Shown here piece after piece: positions 35,101 through 50,100 of a stretch of 64,000 nt of DNA. The translations under genes and the position numbers were made by a program. The stretch is taken from contig NC_049979.1 in NCBI RefSeq assembly GCF_000003815.2, positions 22,292,210 through 22,356,209 on the forward strand, given 5' to 3'. Origin of the DNA: Branchiostoma floridae. Taxonomy: Eukaryota > Chordata > Leptocardii > Amphioxiformes > Branchiostomatidae. Within the stretch, counting starts at the first letter, position 1. Each line of letters begins with the position of its first letter. The notes beneath the pieces are model-generated. The model saw nothing but the letters and a program-made list of their open reading frames with translations, ran no database searches and was not told where the DNA came from.

Positions 35101-38100
35101 GTAAAAAAAAAAAGACAGACGAAAGAAGGGAAAAAAAGACAGAACTCTACAGTTTTTATTCCAAGGACTACTATTGTTTAATTTTGCTAGGCCCACAGGG
35201 AAAGTGTGGAACAAAGATAAGAACTGAGAGGGCCACTTCAGTGAGAAGTCACCCATGTCCCACCTCCTGCCCCTTGCCAACTCCTGTAAAAACAGTTTAG
35301 CTTCTACACCTGATCCCTGCTCCACTCCCCAAAACCCATTACTCCAACATGAACAAAGCCTGTTCACTCCCCCATCCAGTTATGTGAGCCGACCTTAAGT
35401 ACTGTATTATGGTCTGTTTGCAGTAGTAACATGCCTTCAGATCCTTCCAGGCCTTCCATGATTGGACTAAGATATGATGTATATACCCTGAGCAGACTAG
35501 AGGAAACTGATGCAGTCTTTTTTCAAGAGGGAGAAACTGATCAGATAGAGCAGGTGATGTATGATTATGATTATGAAATATGAAAGAGATAACAACAAAC
35601 AAAATAGAATGCCACACAATGAAATAAAAGGAAGATAATGAATGTGAAAACATTTTCCTCTTTGTCCATGTTGATAGGAATACTGACCAAAACACTAGTG
35701 TTGTTGCTATGGTGTGTGTTCGTACTAGTTGGCTGTGCTAAGGTTACAAAATGTAAGGTGTTGGGGACAGTTTATCAGTATGTGCACAGCATAATTTGAA
35801 GATCTGTGGAAGAATCCTTATGATATTTCGTAGGTGGGTAAAGATAGGGAAAATGAGGGTTCATATTCTATAATTGGTCCCCTAGAGGCTTTTTTGGAAC
35901 TGCAGCAGAATGTCAGGTTTCAATATCTTGTGCTGTAGATAAATCATGGTCATGATTCCATATGGTAGAATCTGATAGCTCTTGAGACAGAGGGTAGGTG
36001 GTGTACGTTTGGGTCTCAAGCAAGAAGCAATCATGATAGCCACTTCTTTTAGCCCAAGATATGTTTTACTCTTTTACAAGAACAACCTACCAAACAAAAA
36101 CAAAAAGAAAGGTCAACATTCCAACCTACCTGTAAACAATCTCAAGGCACTTCTCTGCAGACAATGAATAAATTTGATATTGATAACAACCAGTGGAAAG
36201 CAACGTGCGAAGTACTATCAACACTGTACGAATGTCAAGGAAACTTTTATCGGTGAAAGATTTGAAACAAGAAAATTTAGTAACAAGTAAATTTCAAAAT
36301 GAGGATGGGACTAGGTAATGGTAAAGGTATCTTTTGTGTTTTTGTACAGTATGAGAATATACATCCTAAGGTAAATTCACATTGGTGATAGTACACATTT
36401 GACTTAGCATAGATTCAAAAGATCTGGAATTTCTTGGAACACCAAAGTGGCCACTGTACTGCTTGGGGTGATAAACATTCTATTAGTCAACTATTCAATT
36501 GCATTGTGCTTACATTGCAAAATTTTGAATAGCACTTAATGATGCTATACTAATCTTGGCAGGAGCTTGTGTATAAGGACCTGCTATTATGGGAAGGACT
36601 TGATACAGGGCTTAAAATTCATTGCTGGGAAAAGGTGTGTAAAATCTTAACCAAACATTTAGGTGAACAAAAATCATGAAATTTAGTAGAATGACAGCAA
36701 AACCTGATTACAAACATCACTCCTTCCTGCAGAGCTTGAATCTGAAATTCTATAGCAAACTCCAAAAATTCTATCATTTTTTTCTTACACTTGAATGTGC
36801 TCTGTTCTGGCAATTGTGTATATAACTCTGCACATACAAATATCTTGGTGCACCAGCTTTATTATAGGTACACAGGAATGCATATACATTGTACCTAGTA
36901 TTTAGAGCCCTTAGATAGGTAACGGTAGTTCACCTTAATCCGTGGGGTAACCTATATCCGTTATTTAAAAAAAACTGGGTATTTACAGATTTCAGGTCAA
37001 TGACGTCGGTTTCAAATGTCAACATTTTAAAAATCTTACACTGTGAAACTACCTTCCATCGACTTAACGACCCCAAAATACCCTATTTGTATATACAACA
37101 GATATAGGTTACCCAACGGATAAAGGTGAACTAACATTACAGCCACCTTGTACATGTGAAGTGCCACCATCTTATCAGACCATAACATTTGTAAGTTTTA
37201 CAAATCCTGCCACACATTAGCTCTAAGAAGTCCCCTATCATGTGCACTCTGCTTTAAAGTGGAAACAGCAAGGTGGCACACTTCTTGGCATTTCCCATGC
37301 CCTAAGGTATGACATTTGGAGGTTCTTGTGACCATGTGCAAATGGCTCTCAGACAACACAGGCGCCACCGTCCCGGCCGGCACACCACGAGTACATAGCA
37401 GTCAGTGGGAAAAACAAACGACAGCGGTAGTACCTGTGCGAACATGTCATCCACAACTGGTCTGAAGGACCCACTATGGGGGGATGTCTCCCACATAACA
37501 ATATTGTCTGTGTTTGTCAGTGTAGATAACCTCTGTACCTAGAAACCACAATCGTGTAGTACTTTACTGTAAGGGTCGACCATGCTAACCTATGTGCTTG
37601 TTTACATTACACCTACAGTGTAAATGTATGTTCACACAGTTAACAAGAAAATAATTCATATCCCTTATAGCTTTTCATGATGAGAAGTGGTTTAACTTTT
37701 AGTTAGCTACATTGATGAAGATGATCAGACAAAGGAATTTGTAAAATTCGATGGTTCAGAGGTACTTTATTCATGCTTTTACCTAAGATCCCATTTTCGG
37801 AATTATCCATTCATGCCCTGTCTTGTTTCATTTCACAGTCATAGTTTTGCAAATGAAATCTAACCAATATTCTTGTTTTTTAACGACAAGTACATTATTT
37901 TTTTTCTCAAAAAGGTCCAAATTCCACTGTACATGTATGTGTATGATATTACATTCTTGAGAAAAACAAGAAATTTCCAAGGGTTATGAATGATTTGGGA
38001 GTATGAGTACTAAAAATAATTTTCTTGTTCACTGTTCAAAGGTTAGTAGTAATAATGAAAGTACAGTGGTGAGTGAATAAATACATCTGGGACTTCTGCT

Positions 38101-41100
38101 CAATAAGAAGACATATCAAAGGCCAGCCACTCTCCCATTCTGATTCTTTGAAAAGGAATTTTTTTCCAAGTGTTTCTCCCTTAACAATTATAGACATTTT
38201 CTGCTCACAAATAGAGGCCTCTTTTTATTTGGTAGAAAAATTAAAATTGCCTGGTCAATCAACAATATTGCATAGCCTAGAATCTATTGTTACAGTATTA
38301 CTAGTTACTATATAGCTAGTTGCCTTATACAATATACTTGACTTTGCCTTACATTGTACCCGTCACAATTGTTGTGCAATAAACTTTGACTTGACTTGAA
38401 AAAATTAACTAAAACATTAAAATCTATAGTAATAAGTTGGACAGCTGGCCACAGAAATGTTGACACAACCTCCAGTGAACAAATTAGGACAATTTCATCA
38501 GAAAAAAGACAAGGTGCACACTACGTATTTTCTTATCCATTCTTCTTCTTTCTTATCTTTCTTTTGACTGAGGCTAATCCAAATCTAATACTGCATACTA
38601 AGTACATTACCGTTGCTATTTTCTTAGTGTACTTGCAAAGGCAGAATCCGGTTCCTGGATAGATTGCAAACAAATTACGCTCGAGTACACAATCATTAAG
38701 TCACTCCATCACCGAGGAGATCATAAAAGGAGCAACAGGTGCTGGGTAGATGACATGAACAGCGCACTGGAGAACAACTTGTAAAAGCCTGCAATTACGA
38801 GTTTGATTGACCCTGGCAACAGCTTGTCACTTCATTCAATGACCATGTGTTATTGGCTGAGTCTATAGGGGATTCTCAGATCTCTTCAGAGACAGCTACC
38901 CAACCACTCCATGCATCTGCACATCTGCCAGAACATTGGGTACCACCTCCCACTGCAATCATCATTTTCAATATCTTCCAATCAAGAAGATTACAAAATT
39001 CTAATTTATGCTAATGCGATACATCGCTAGCTTTCATCAGCATGTTTGTGGAAAAGCCAGGGGAACTAGAATAATTACTCGAATAATTACTCCAACTATT
39101 TGATCTGTCAGTTAAAATCCTTTCATCACATCTACAAATGTCAGCATTTTACCAGAGAGGGGATGTTTCCTCTCATATTTAATGACTAGCATTTGCATTT
39201 TGAATAAAATTAATAATGAATGGTTTCATGTCATCAACTATTTCAGTAATCATCTTAATAAGAGAAGATTAATGTTTCTGTCAAGCAAAAAAAGTACAAC
39301 ACTAAATGAATTATGCAGATCTGGTACTGGCTTTGTTATTTCTAGAGAAATATATCATCAGGGATGATCCCTCCGTCCCAGGTCAGAGATCTGCTCCCCC
39401 AAAAAATTTCTTCAAAAATCTGATTGTTGTGACAGACGAAATTCTACCTTGTCCATCTGAACTTCATGACATGAAACTGATGAAAGTATATTTTCACATA
39501 AGTTTATATTGTCTACTTAAGAAAAGTAAATCAACAACATGGACTCCGATACAAGGAGTTGGATAGAAAAAAATTTAAAAGCTGGAGACAACCCTGTACA
39601 TAATGAATTTACAGACACGTGGGTCTCAACATATTCACATGTGACTGTCAGAGAAAAGGTACATGTAGCATGCTGTCACTTCTTTTCGTCTAGGAGACAT
39701 TCAACCAAGCAACCAAATAACAAAACCTAAAAGATGAACATTTTTTATGACTGACAAATTTTACTCAGTGACAAACGGCATATCATGCTGTTAGTGCATT
39801 GCTCTTTGGATGTTTTACTCAAGAGCAATTTAGAGGCCTGAGGGCAGAAAAACATTTGCATTTACTTTCAGCCAAAATACGTACCTTTTACATGTCAATT
39901 ATCGTCATAAAAGCATCACCCTGAATTTGAGATTGAGCTCACCTTATCAACTGCTTAACCAACTTTTCAGAATTTACTTTGTGGTACAGAAACATTTGCA
40001 CAAAATATAATACGGTGATGATTTTACTTTTATTGAATTAGGGCTCAAATAATGGGCGCATATGTACTTTTTTCACCCCAAATCAAAGCTGTGCACCTAA
40101 AATTTGACTGTTGGTGCACCTAGATATTTGTGTTGAGTAAAATACATTTAAGTACTATAAGTTTATGGCATATTCTTGACATTTCAGTGTCATAAGAAAT
40201 TTTTTAAAAATTCATTGTGTCACTTGTTTAGAATTTTGAGGATAGCTATATAGTTCATTATGTCTTCCCCAGTTTATACTGTTTTTGCTAGTGTGTTTTT
40301 CTTCTTTCTCCATCTGGCAGTAGAAAATACCAGCAATTTTTACTGGTTTGTGATAGCAATGTTTTTCTTGTACACAATATTACAGAGTGGGCCTAATGGT
40401 TTTTTTATAATTAAGTTTGATTACAAGGTCCGAAAACCAAACAGATGAAGGTTTCTTCTTACTCACATACTACATTATAGGGCGAGTCTAATGGCATTAT
40501 ATTGTGTGTGAGTAGCTTGACAAAAGACTATCTTAAAAATGTTGACTTTCTATTTCATTTCATATTACCCAAATTCTTAGGTTAGGTGTGCCAGAGTAGG
40601 CACAGCTGTCAGGAACCTCTGCACCTTGCTAATCAGGTGGGCTTCCAAAAATCTGCAGAGACATGGAGATCTGTACATTCCTGAGGGTCTGCATGAGGGG
40701 ATCCTGGCAACACTTAACAGTATATTTAGGAGTGCCAGCAATGCTTAATGGATGGTGAACAGACTTGTTTTTCGTGCTGCGGTTTTGGGAATGAGTCATT
40801 CATGATAAAAATAATTTGCAATAACATCTAATGATGAAATCAGGAATTTCAAGAAATAGTGCGCAACTTGGTACTAACCGATTATGGTTCAAGAAGAATT
40901 TACCGACAATGTTTGGAGTTGGACTAGTGAATGGCTGAGCTAGGATTGGCAGTGAATTAAAATAGCTTGCTACGCCTCACAGAGGAAGGCATGCAGATCC
41001 TCATTCCTGGCCGGATCTGGAGATGAGGTTAATTATTGTGTGAATGCCCCGAAGGTCTGGGGTCCTGAAGGTGGGCTTAATCAACCTGAGGCAATAAAGA

Positions 41101-44100
41101 CATGCAAATCCTCAGAAACTATTAAGTGACGTGGAGTAACAAGCCAGCCAGGTGGGCTTGGAAGAAACTTGAATAGATGATCATACCAGTTTACAAAGTT
41201 TGAAGGAAGCATCGGTCAGCAAACTTTTGAATCCTAAATACTCTGAAGGAAAGTCTCTCTCAAAGCAAAAAGCACTGTTTCAAGATGATCTTGTGTTTAG
41301 TGTTGTTGACCTAAAATCTACAGGTTTTGGGTTAAAATGCCTGGAAGCCCAATGTTATGTCCTTGGTAAAGCAACTTTATACCTTATTGAAAAATGTTGA
41401 AACTTTGTTCCAACACTAAAAGAAACTCACCATAAATTTTCGGCCGAACACTCCGACCTTCTTCAGATGAAATGACTCGCTGCACTAATCCGGAAGTCGT
41501 CGGATGACTTCAGGTAGCAGCGAATCATAAATGGCGGGAAGGCGAAACCTGCCACCATCACGGTTCAACGAGGGTTGCTGTGCCCTTATTTTATACAACT
41601 TCATACCTTATTTTCCTCACTACCTACCTACCTACCTAGTCCCTTGACCTCCAGGTCGTTTCCACAGTTCCTCACTCAACTCAGGTAAAAAATGAGTATC
41701 AACAACTTAAGTTAGGGACATCCTCTTGGGACATGCTTCAGGAAAACCAAGTCATCTTGTTCAGCTTGTGCAAACAGTACAAAGATTGGTGGGCTCTACC
41801 TAAAGACAGTTTACCTGGTTATGCGACACAAACAAAACAATCTGTTTTGCTGCTTTCTCATATTTGTTTCAGAGCTAACCAGTAAATCAGATTAGCTGGG
41901 AAAGCTGGAAGCACCTGTGCCATCATCAATAGAGGACCTGATTCACACAAAGAATTCACACATCACAAATATAAGTAAGGACCCTGATAGGCCTTGCCAC
42001 TGCTACTGCTGCTACAAAGCCACTTTGTAGATTTGGTCCCTTATCACAGTGGAATGTGGCAATAATAGCACTTCAGAAGAGTTGTCAGTCTCAGTTTAAT
42101 CAAGCAGATAACGGTCTTGCCACACAATGTAGTCTCATGATAAGCACTCGGTAACAATGATGCCAGCTGACAGCTTTCACAAGAGTTCATGTTGTAAAAA
42201 AAAGTCATGTACAATGTGATAAAACTCGTTAAACAATCTCACGGCCTAAGTCAACGCCAGTTTAAGCAGATATCTAAAGCCTGTACGTGATAGAAGTCAA
42301 GCCCGGCAGCTTGTCACTGATTATGTGTAAGCCTGGCAGTTTTCTCACAATGCATGTCAAGCTTGTTACCTTAGAGAAGGAGGTCCTGATGATATCATTT
42401 GGTTGCGTTTGTGACTTTGTGTGTCTGCACCTCAAAATCAGTTCGAAGGATTTGTATGAATTTGCATTTAGGTAGTTTTTGAGGTACAATACCCTTGTGC
42501 GTGCTGTGCCAATGTGCCTATAGGCAACATAGGGCCTAACAAAGGCAAGCTAATTTTTGAGGTCCAAAAGAAACATGGCGAGTTGGGGCCTCCTAGATTA
42601 AAACAACACTAACAGTTAGATGTGCAAAGTTTAAGTGCAACAGGTGTAATATAACCAGCATGCCTGCTACCCTAGTGTGTTATGAAGAAAGGCAGTTATA
42701 CTGGCTATACAGATACAGATGGTACATGTACGGACTGTAGGTGCATCATTGGATGCAGATAATGAAGACAATCAGGAACAGCACCCGAAAGTGTTCACAA
42801 GAGATCTAACAATGACTCATGACCTCTATGCATTATATACCCATTCTTTTGCTCCGCAGGTGGCCCATAACAGGTGTCCTACTTGCGTTTATCATGATCA
42901 ACATGCAAGAGTTCAAATTGGATGACTCAACAGTACATTAGATGACTAAAGGAACATGAATAACAGTTCAAAGCACAACAATATGTATGAGCTTGTGACA
43001 TCTTATCACGATAAACAGAGAAATTGGTCTAGTCATTAAAGTGCGTTTCCCTTAAGTTTACTATAGTAACGATGGTTACTGAAAGTTATAATCATGGTTA
43101 AGATCTGTAGTGACAATGAAAAACAAAAGGATTGCTATCAAAGTCTGCAAAACTGTGAAATCAGACACAATAGAGAGCTACATCAGGTACCTGCCCATCA
43201 TCTATCACCTGTCATACACACCCAACATACACAAAGTCTGTCTTTATCCATTACATCACCAAATTACACATTTGGGTGGAATTGAACTCAAAATGTCACT
43301 AAATGTCCTAAAGAGGTAGTCCTATCTCTTTGTTAATTCTGCCAAGGAGGTTATGTTTTTGGTTTTATCATCATGACTCTAGAAGCTTTAGATGGATTGA
43401 TATAAAATCAGCTCTTCATATGAAATGAAAGAAATTATTATATTTTTAGCCCCTTGGCATCTTTCCTTTAGTTCTACAGTAGAACATCTGATTTTCATAT
43501 GTTACAAATGTATGTCCAGAACAAGCTATGGCCATGTCATGATTTTAAGCTTTTTGACAGCTCCTGAGCCTGGGAAGAAGTGACATAAGTTTGAGACCTC
43601 CAGTTATTCTCACTTTTTAACTTTCCTAGCATACAAATGTTTGCCAGAATTAGATCATTCTACTTATGCTGGGAACCATGTTTGGCTCGAGGACTTTGTA
43701 AAGTGAAACTATTCACATTCCCAAAGTTACAGCCAGGATTCTAGCCAGTTCGAATTTTTTTGGGAGGTCACTGAAAGCTAATGTTTGCTCAACCTTTGCT
43801 GCTTCTAGTTCTGTGGAACAAGGGTGTTACAGATGGCCAAAATTGATTTTGCTTACCTGTATGAAGTAACTTCTTCTATCTTCTCCAGGGGTACTTGAAA
43901 CCCAACTTCTTCCAGGATTTCGGACTGAGCTATCTCCTTCAGACTGACATCCTTATCCACGATTCCCGCACACAGCTCGTAGGTGACACCCTCGCTACCT
44001 GGAAGGGTCTGCACACCGTCCTTTTCTTCTGGGTTACCATGAAGCCTATGGTAGGTATTCATGTAAATAGCTGCAGGGAGTGGAAAAACACTTAGATTTC

Positions 44101-47100
44101 ATTTTCTTCTTGCAAAGCCTATAAAATGGTGTTTGTAATTGTACTTCTGACAATGATAATAGTCTTAGTAATAATCTTAACACATGAGTTTCATATATAG
44201 TTTTAAGTTTTTAATTCTTTCAGCTTAGACAGTGAGGGTGTAGTTCCAGTATACAAGGAAAACAAATAACGCATACACATGGCTAGGAAAAAGGTTAATG
44301 TACACAACTTGTAGGTGACGCCCTCCTTGATTAATAGTCATTGTTGCCTAAAATAGATAGTATGTGACTATTCTGGAAACTTATCCTATACACGTACAGC
44401 TACATGTATTTCATGCATTTAAAGCACTTAATTTAGCTAATGTGAAGCCATTATGCACATCAAGAACATAACTTATGGAGATGCTCACAGATGACTAGGC
44501 TGCTTATCAGAGTGATTAATTCATAAATGTATGGTTTGTGTGCAGCATATGCATTAAGACCATTACTGCTATTTATCATCATAAGGCAAAGTGACACAAC
44601 AGTTTCGTATCAAATTGACTCATCTAGAGGTCAAAATGCAGGTTCAAGTAAAAGGTAATATATGAAAGACTATACATTGGACTTTTAAAGAGCAATAAAA
44701 TCTCTTGAAAATTTGCATGTTTGCATGTTTGTGAATAGCAAAGCATGAGAAGCCATACCTAGATAGTAGATCTTAGTAGCTCTTCATGATAGTGATGTAT
44801 GCAGGTAATTCTTGAGATATGTCAAAGGAACAATTAAATCCTGAACCCCCTGGCAACTTTCCAAGGTACTGCAGCAGGGCATCCAGTTTTAATATTTTAT
44901 GTTCTGAACATCCTGAAGCCATGATTTTTAGGTGACATTTAGCTCATTGGCTTGTGATGAAGACTTCAAGTGGTATTTGTTTGGACCCCCCTAGCACTAT
45001 TCTGGAAACTGCAGTGGGCTTTTTGCTCTCAGTTTTGGATGAGATAATTCAGAAAGGGATTTGTTGATGTTGTGTATGTTGTTCGATGTCTTGTTGGTGG
45101 ATTTTTAGTCATAAGGGTTGGGAGCGTCTGTTACACTTCACTGCTAGATATAAAGCACCTGAGGGGCTAACAAAGGGTCCAATCTACCAATATCACTGCA
45201 GCTGCCATAGATCAGGAGTAGGCAGGTAGGCTGAGTGACTCCATTAGCACTGCAACATGTCAGATAACAAGTTGGTGAAAATACTATCCAGACTGCTGGG
45301 GACCCACATTTTTCATCATTCCTCACACCGCTTCAAGTACACAAAGCTGAGTTCCGCCAAGGCCAAGTGGAGAGGTGTTCCCAAACACAATGTCAGAGGG
45401 CTCAGAAACAGGGCTGTGTCCTCTGGGAAAGTGTGCTGCAGGAAAGTGATTTGTTGTCAGCACTTCCTGCTCATTACCTTCACCAAGAGGGAGAAGAGAA
45501 TATCTTGAGAGGTTGTGGATGAATCTTCATCATATTCGGTTTATTGGTAGGTATTGGCAAAATGAAGAAATGGCTAGATTATGGGCCTTCTGGAAGTTTT
45601 CCATGGTACTGCAACAGGGGTTCTGGTTTTGATATGTCGAGTGTTCTGGATATGCTATATTTTATTTTCAAAGGTAGGCAGCTCTTGGGCTTGTGAAGAA
45701 GTGGCATAGGTTTGGGCCACCTAGGAACTTTTTTTGGAACAATTTTCTCAAATTTTCACTCTGAAAGATTTGTTATTTCACTTTGCATCTAGTAGATAAA
45801 AAAATAAGTTAAAAGACTACCTTAAGGTCACAGAGTATGATGTCATTGTTTTTGTATGTGATGCCGTGTTGCCAGGAATATTTTCAAATCAAAGATAGCA
45901 TGAGAGTCAGTATACAAAACAAGCTGCATACATAGATGAAAGATGTCTGGCTGCTGGTTGCCCCAGGCAGATGAATCAAGAATAAAGTGCTGTCAATTTG
46001 ATTTTATTTTTGAAGGGACCTGAACTTTGCAGTAGAAGGGGAAAGGGTTTTGCAGCTGAAACTTTTACTTTTACTTTTACTTTTCTTTTACTTCTGCTCT
46101 ACTGTGAAAATAAAACCATAGCAAACATTTCAAAATTCACGGTATGTTCAGAAGCCCCCTATCCTCACTCCACAGCTGCCCTGTCCACTGAACCATGCAC
46201 TTTAAAACATAAAAAGACCAGGACCTGACGATCAATCAACCCACCTGGCCGGAACTGCTTGACAAGATAGAACACCTGCCGCTTGGGGTTGTAAATGAGA
46301 ATCACCACGCTGGAAAGACAAAGTTCCAATGTTAGAAGATTTCACTGAAGTACCTTTGCATTTCAAATGACTATCTTAAATGATACCCAAACTTTTCGAA
46401 ATCATCCAGCATACTAATAAGTGATACCTGACCTTCTTGTACCAACACACAGGGGTTCGTGTTACATGCACAGTGTCTGGGTAAACACAGATCAAAGCAC
46501 AGGGGAAAGTGTTGTGAAGCTTGCTAATCAGCAGTTAACATTGTTATGTCTAAAGCAGGATTTCAAGTCATGTATGGCAATGTTGGGGTCATGCTGACAG
46601 AGCCTACAGATGCCTCCATCAGCATTAGTAAGGGCTCTTGTTTGTAAATGTTGAAGTTCTTATCTCTACAGGTGACTTGTGTTATCAGAAGTACAAATAG
46701 AAACAATTAGGCAAAAACGCACAAAATCATGTGGAAACTTGCATTGGATAGCCACCTGTAATTAGGTGGGACTAAAGCATTTACCCGAAACATAACGTTA
46801 CTAAATTTCATCCATAGGAGCGTGTGTGTTCCACATTCCACGATTGGTCAGCAGGAAATTACAGGCACAGGCCTGGCATGCCTCCATTGGCCGATACAAA
46901 CAAACTCTGTATGCTAACAAGGCCTCCTTCCTCCAGAAGGGACCCTCTACATTCTGTGCAATATCAACAGGAAGCAGAGGATAAGCTAAATACACTCCTC
47001 TTGGAGCTGCTGCATGTGAATGGGCCATTAATCTCCAAGTAGATGTATGGATATGCCATATTACTAAGTATTAGCTTCACCGAGAAGGTTACATTTATGT

Positions 47101-50100
47101 TAGTTTTTGTATGTTTGTGAATAAACGACATAACTTGAGAAGACCTACATGTGTAGATGGATTGTCTTAATATTTGTGTTGAGACCTCGACATGTGTAGA
47201 TGGATTGTCTTAATATTTGTGTTGAGACCTCGAAATGATTAGATTATGGGCCCTCTAGTAGGTTGTTGTGGTACTGCAGCACAGCTTCCAGTTTTGATAC
47301 CTCACATTCTGCCCATGATTTTTGAGTGCTAGACAGCTCTTGGGGAAGGGGGTAAGTGGGATATGATTGACTAACATCTTTTTCTTTGTTGGAGACTTTA
47401 AAAGACAAACTCAAGAAGGGGTTAAACTAAAGGATTGTAACGATTTCTGGTATGTGGGTAGCTTCAGTGATGATTGACATAATCAGATGCTAATTATGCA
47501 AATCAGAATGAATTTGCACAATTGTTGAGGAAATTCTATAGAGCCGCCCATTATAGGGCTATTCAAACATGTGATGTGACAGAGAAAGATAGAGGAATAT
47601 TGATAAACAAAAATTATGCACATGATTACTAAATTTGCATAATAATTAAGAAAATACTATAGTTCCACAGTGGTAAACGATAGTACTTTCATACTTGTTC
47701 CACATGTTTTCCTCCTGTTTTGCAAGTCAGTACTATTTTCAGTTAGCCTTCTCCTACCATTACAATAGAAAAGAGTGTAAATGTTGCAGCAAAATCAAGG
47801 GCATAGAGAATGAGCCAGATACTTACATCTGCTTGGAGATAAAGGACTCTACCTAAGCACTTCAAACACTACTTTGCAAACATAACAAATACTAGAGTTC
47901 CACGAACACATACCTTTGCCAAATAAACCAGGTTTGTTATGCAGAATGATGTCTGTAGACAAATGCGTTACTCATTTCATTTTCTTTATAATTATATGCT
48001 TGGAGTTGGTTTATAAAATTTCGGCATTGATTATGAAATTAGATCCCAAGTTACAATTAATTGATATCAAATTGTAGCAAGCATTACTTAAGCTATTAGC
48101 ATACCAAAAATCATGATGATCCTTTGATCCATTCTTGACTTATTCTTTTTCAAAGTCTTTAAATACACCTCTTACTCTCTTCCCTCTTTCTCAGTTACAT
48201 ATGTGACAACTAAGAAGCAAAAAGGAGAAGTAATGATGAAAGTACTATAATGGAATACAGTGGATTCATGAACATTTCCTAATCAATTATGCAAATTAGC
48301 TGTTAATTTGCATAATAAGTATCACATTATATTACATGCCAAAAATCATGACGATCCGTCAACACGTTCATATTTTCTCATTAATTATGCAAATGAGATC
48401 ATCATTTGCATGGTAAATATGTATTGACATTTCTCTCTTTCTCAGCTACATATGTGACAAGTCCTATCATGGAATGTAGTGAATTTATAAATATCCTCAT
48501 TAATTATGTAAATTAGCTGTTGATTAGCATAATTGGTATCTCATTATGTAGGTCTTCACTTACGCTACCTACATACCAAAAAGCATGACGATCCGCCAAC
48601 ATGTTCATATTTTCTCATTAATTATGCAAATGAGGCCATCATTTGCATAATTGATATCTATCGACATTTCTCTCCTTCCCAGCTACATATGGGACAAGTT
48701 TTAAAGTCCTATCATGGAATGCAGTGGTTTTGTAAATTTTCCTCATTAATTATGCAAATTAGCTGTTGATTTGCATAATTAGTATACCATTATGTAAGTC
48801 ATCACTCATTCTATCTACATACCAAAAATCATGACGATTCGTCAACAAGTTGTATAGAGTTATTCTCGTCCAAAGTTTGAAAGGAAACCGGCGCCTGCAG
48901 TTCCAAAAAAGCCGCTAGGGGGCCCAAACTCCCAGCACTTACTCTCTGCCTCGAGGGCTATCTACCACTCGAAAATCATGATCACCGCATGTCCAGAACA
49001 GGAGATATCAAAAATTGAGGTTCTGCTGCAGTACCTTAGCAAGCCGCTAGGGGGCCCATTATCGAACTTGACCTTCGTTTTCCCGACCCCTACCCACCTA
49101 CCAAATATAATCGGGATACATCAAAGGCTTCTCGAGTTATGCTGTTAACACACACACACAGAGACACACACACAGACTCACAAGCCTAAAACATAACCTT
49201 AGCCATTCTGGCAAAGGTAATAAAAGGTCACAAAATCTGATGTCATTGACTGATGAAAGTGAGAAATCGAACAGTTGATAGAATGCTTTGTTCACTTTTA
49301 CAGTAAGCATCAGAAACTTCAGAAAGTCAAGAAGGAATTTGATCGTTGACGTTATAATGCAAACTTTCCATCTTTGCGGTTACCCAGACTTTTAAAAATA
49401 AAACCTTCGTGTTTATTCAAAGAATTGACAGGCATGTTGGGAAGTTTGTTATGCTTGTGTTGTTATTTTCAACCAAGAAATTACATGGGTTTGGTCTATC
49501 ATCATACTTTCCATGTCCTTAATCATTTCTTGGACTTTTGGTTACAAACCCTTTCCATTTTAGGTAAACCCTCCCTTTCTTTAGGATCTCAAGATGAAGA
49601 TACTAATTTTCAAAGTTCTTATCTTTTTCCAATGCCAAATTAATCTTTGTGGTAGGAATAACACATTTCAGTAAGAAAGTAAGTAAAAGAAATTAGTACT
49701 ATGAAAGTATATTCAGGTACAGTATAGGTACATTATTTTGTTTGAGCATTATAAACCATTACCTGAAATGACTCCCATGGTTGTGTACAGTACTAGATAT
49801 ATACAGGCAGCATTAGGCAGTGCTAATGTACATGCCTGCAACATGTGGTCATAATGGTTTCTGACTGGAAACCCTCAGGTGTAATGATGTCAAGATGAAC
49901 AATCTTTCAGGTTGCCATCAGGGAATAATACAACTGCCTGTTCTGAACATCCATCAGTCCTGTATTGACTATGAGATTTCCCATATACTCTAACTTGTGT
50001 ACTCTTCTGAAAGCTAGGAAAGAAGGTACATATACTTCAATATAAAATACATCTGCCCAGTTCACCCACAAAGCATAATTGCGTGCCAATTTGAAGGTTA

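Larger units (their letters stand above)
29103..43856 (-). other. NUDT14 intron 4 (14.7 kb), repeat-rich with a possible nested gene
   Basis: Largest intron of NUDT14. Items described separately are the gap, the minisatellite open frame with its poly(A) signal, the 215-bp satellite, the ATGGCGGC start-like site, a TIR element, and retroelement tails. Two diverged sequences at about 34080-34340 and 36600-36910 also look related (shared GACAGCAAAACC and TTTCTKACACTT-type blocks). The remainder is AT-rich with no recognised coding exon. Confidence 0.65.
44071..46244 (-). other. NUDT14 intron 3
   Basis: AT-rich; contains two copies of the dispersed repeat family (about 44800-45120 and 45479-45790) and a CTTTTA-type simple repeat at 46061-46092. 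No exon recognised. Confidence 0.7.
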
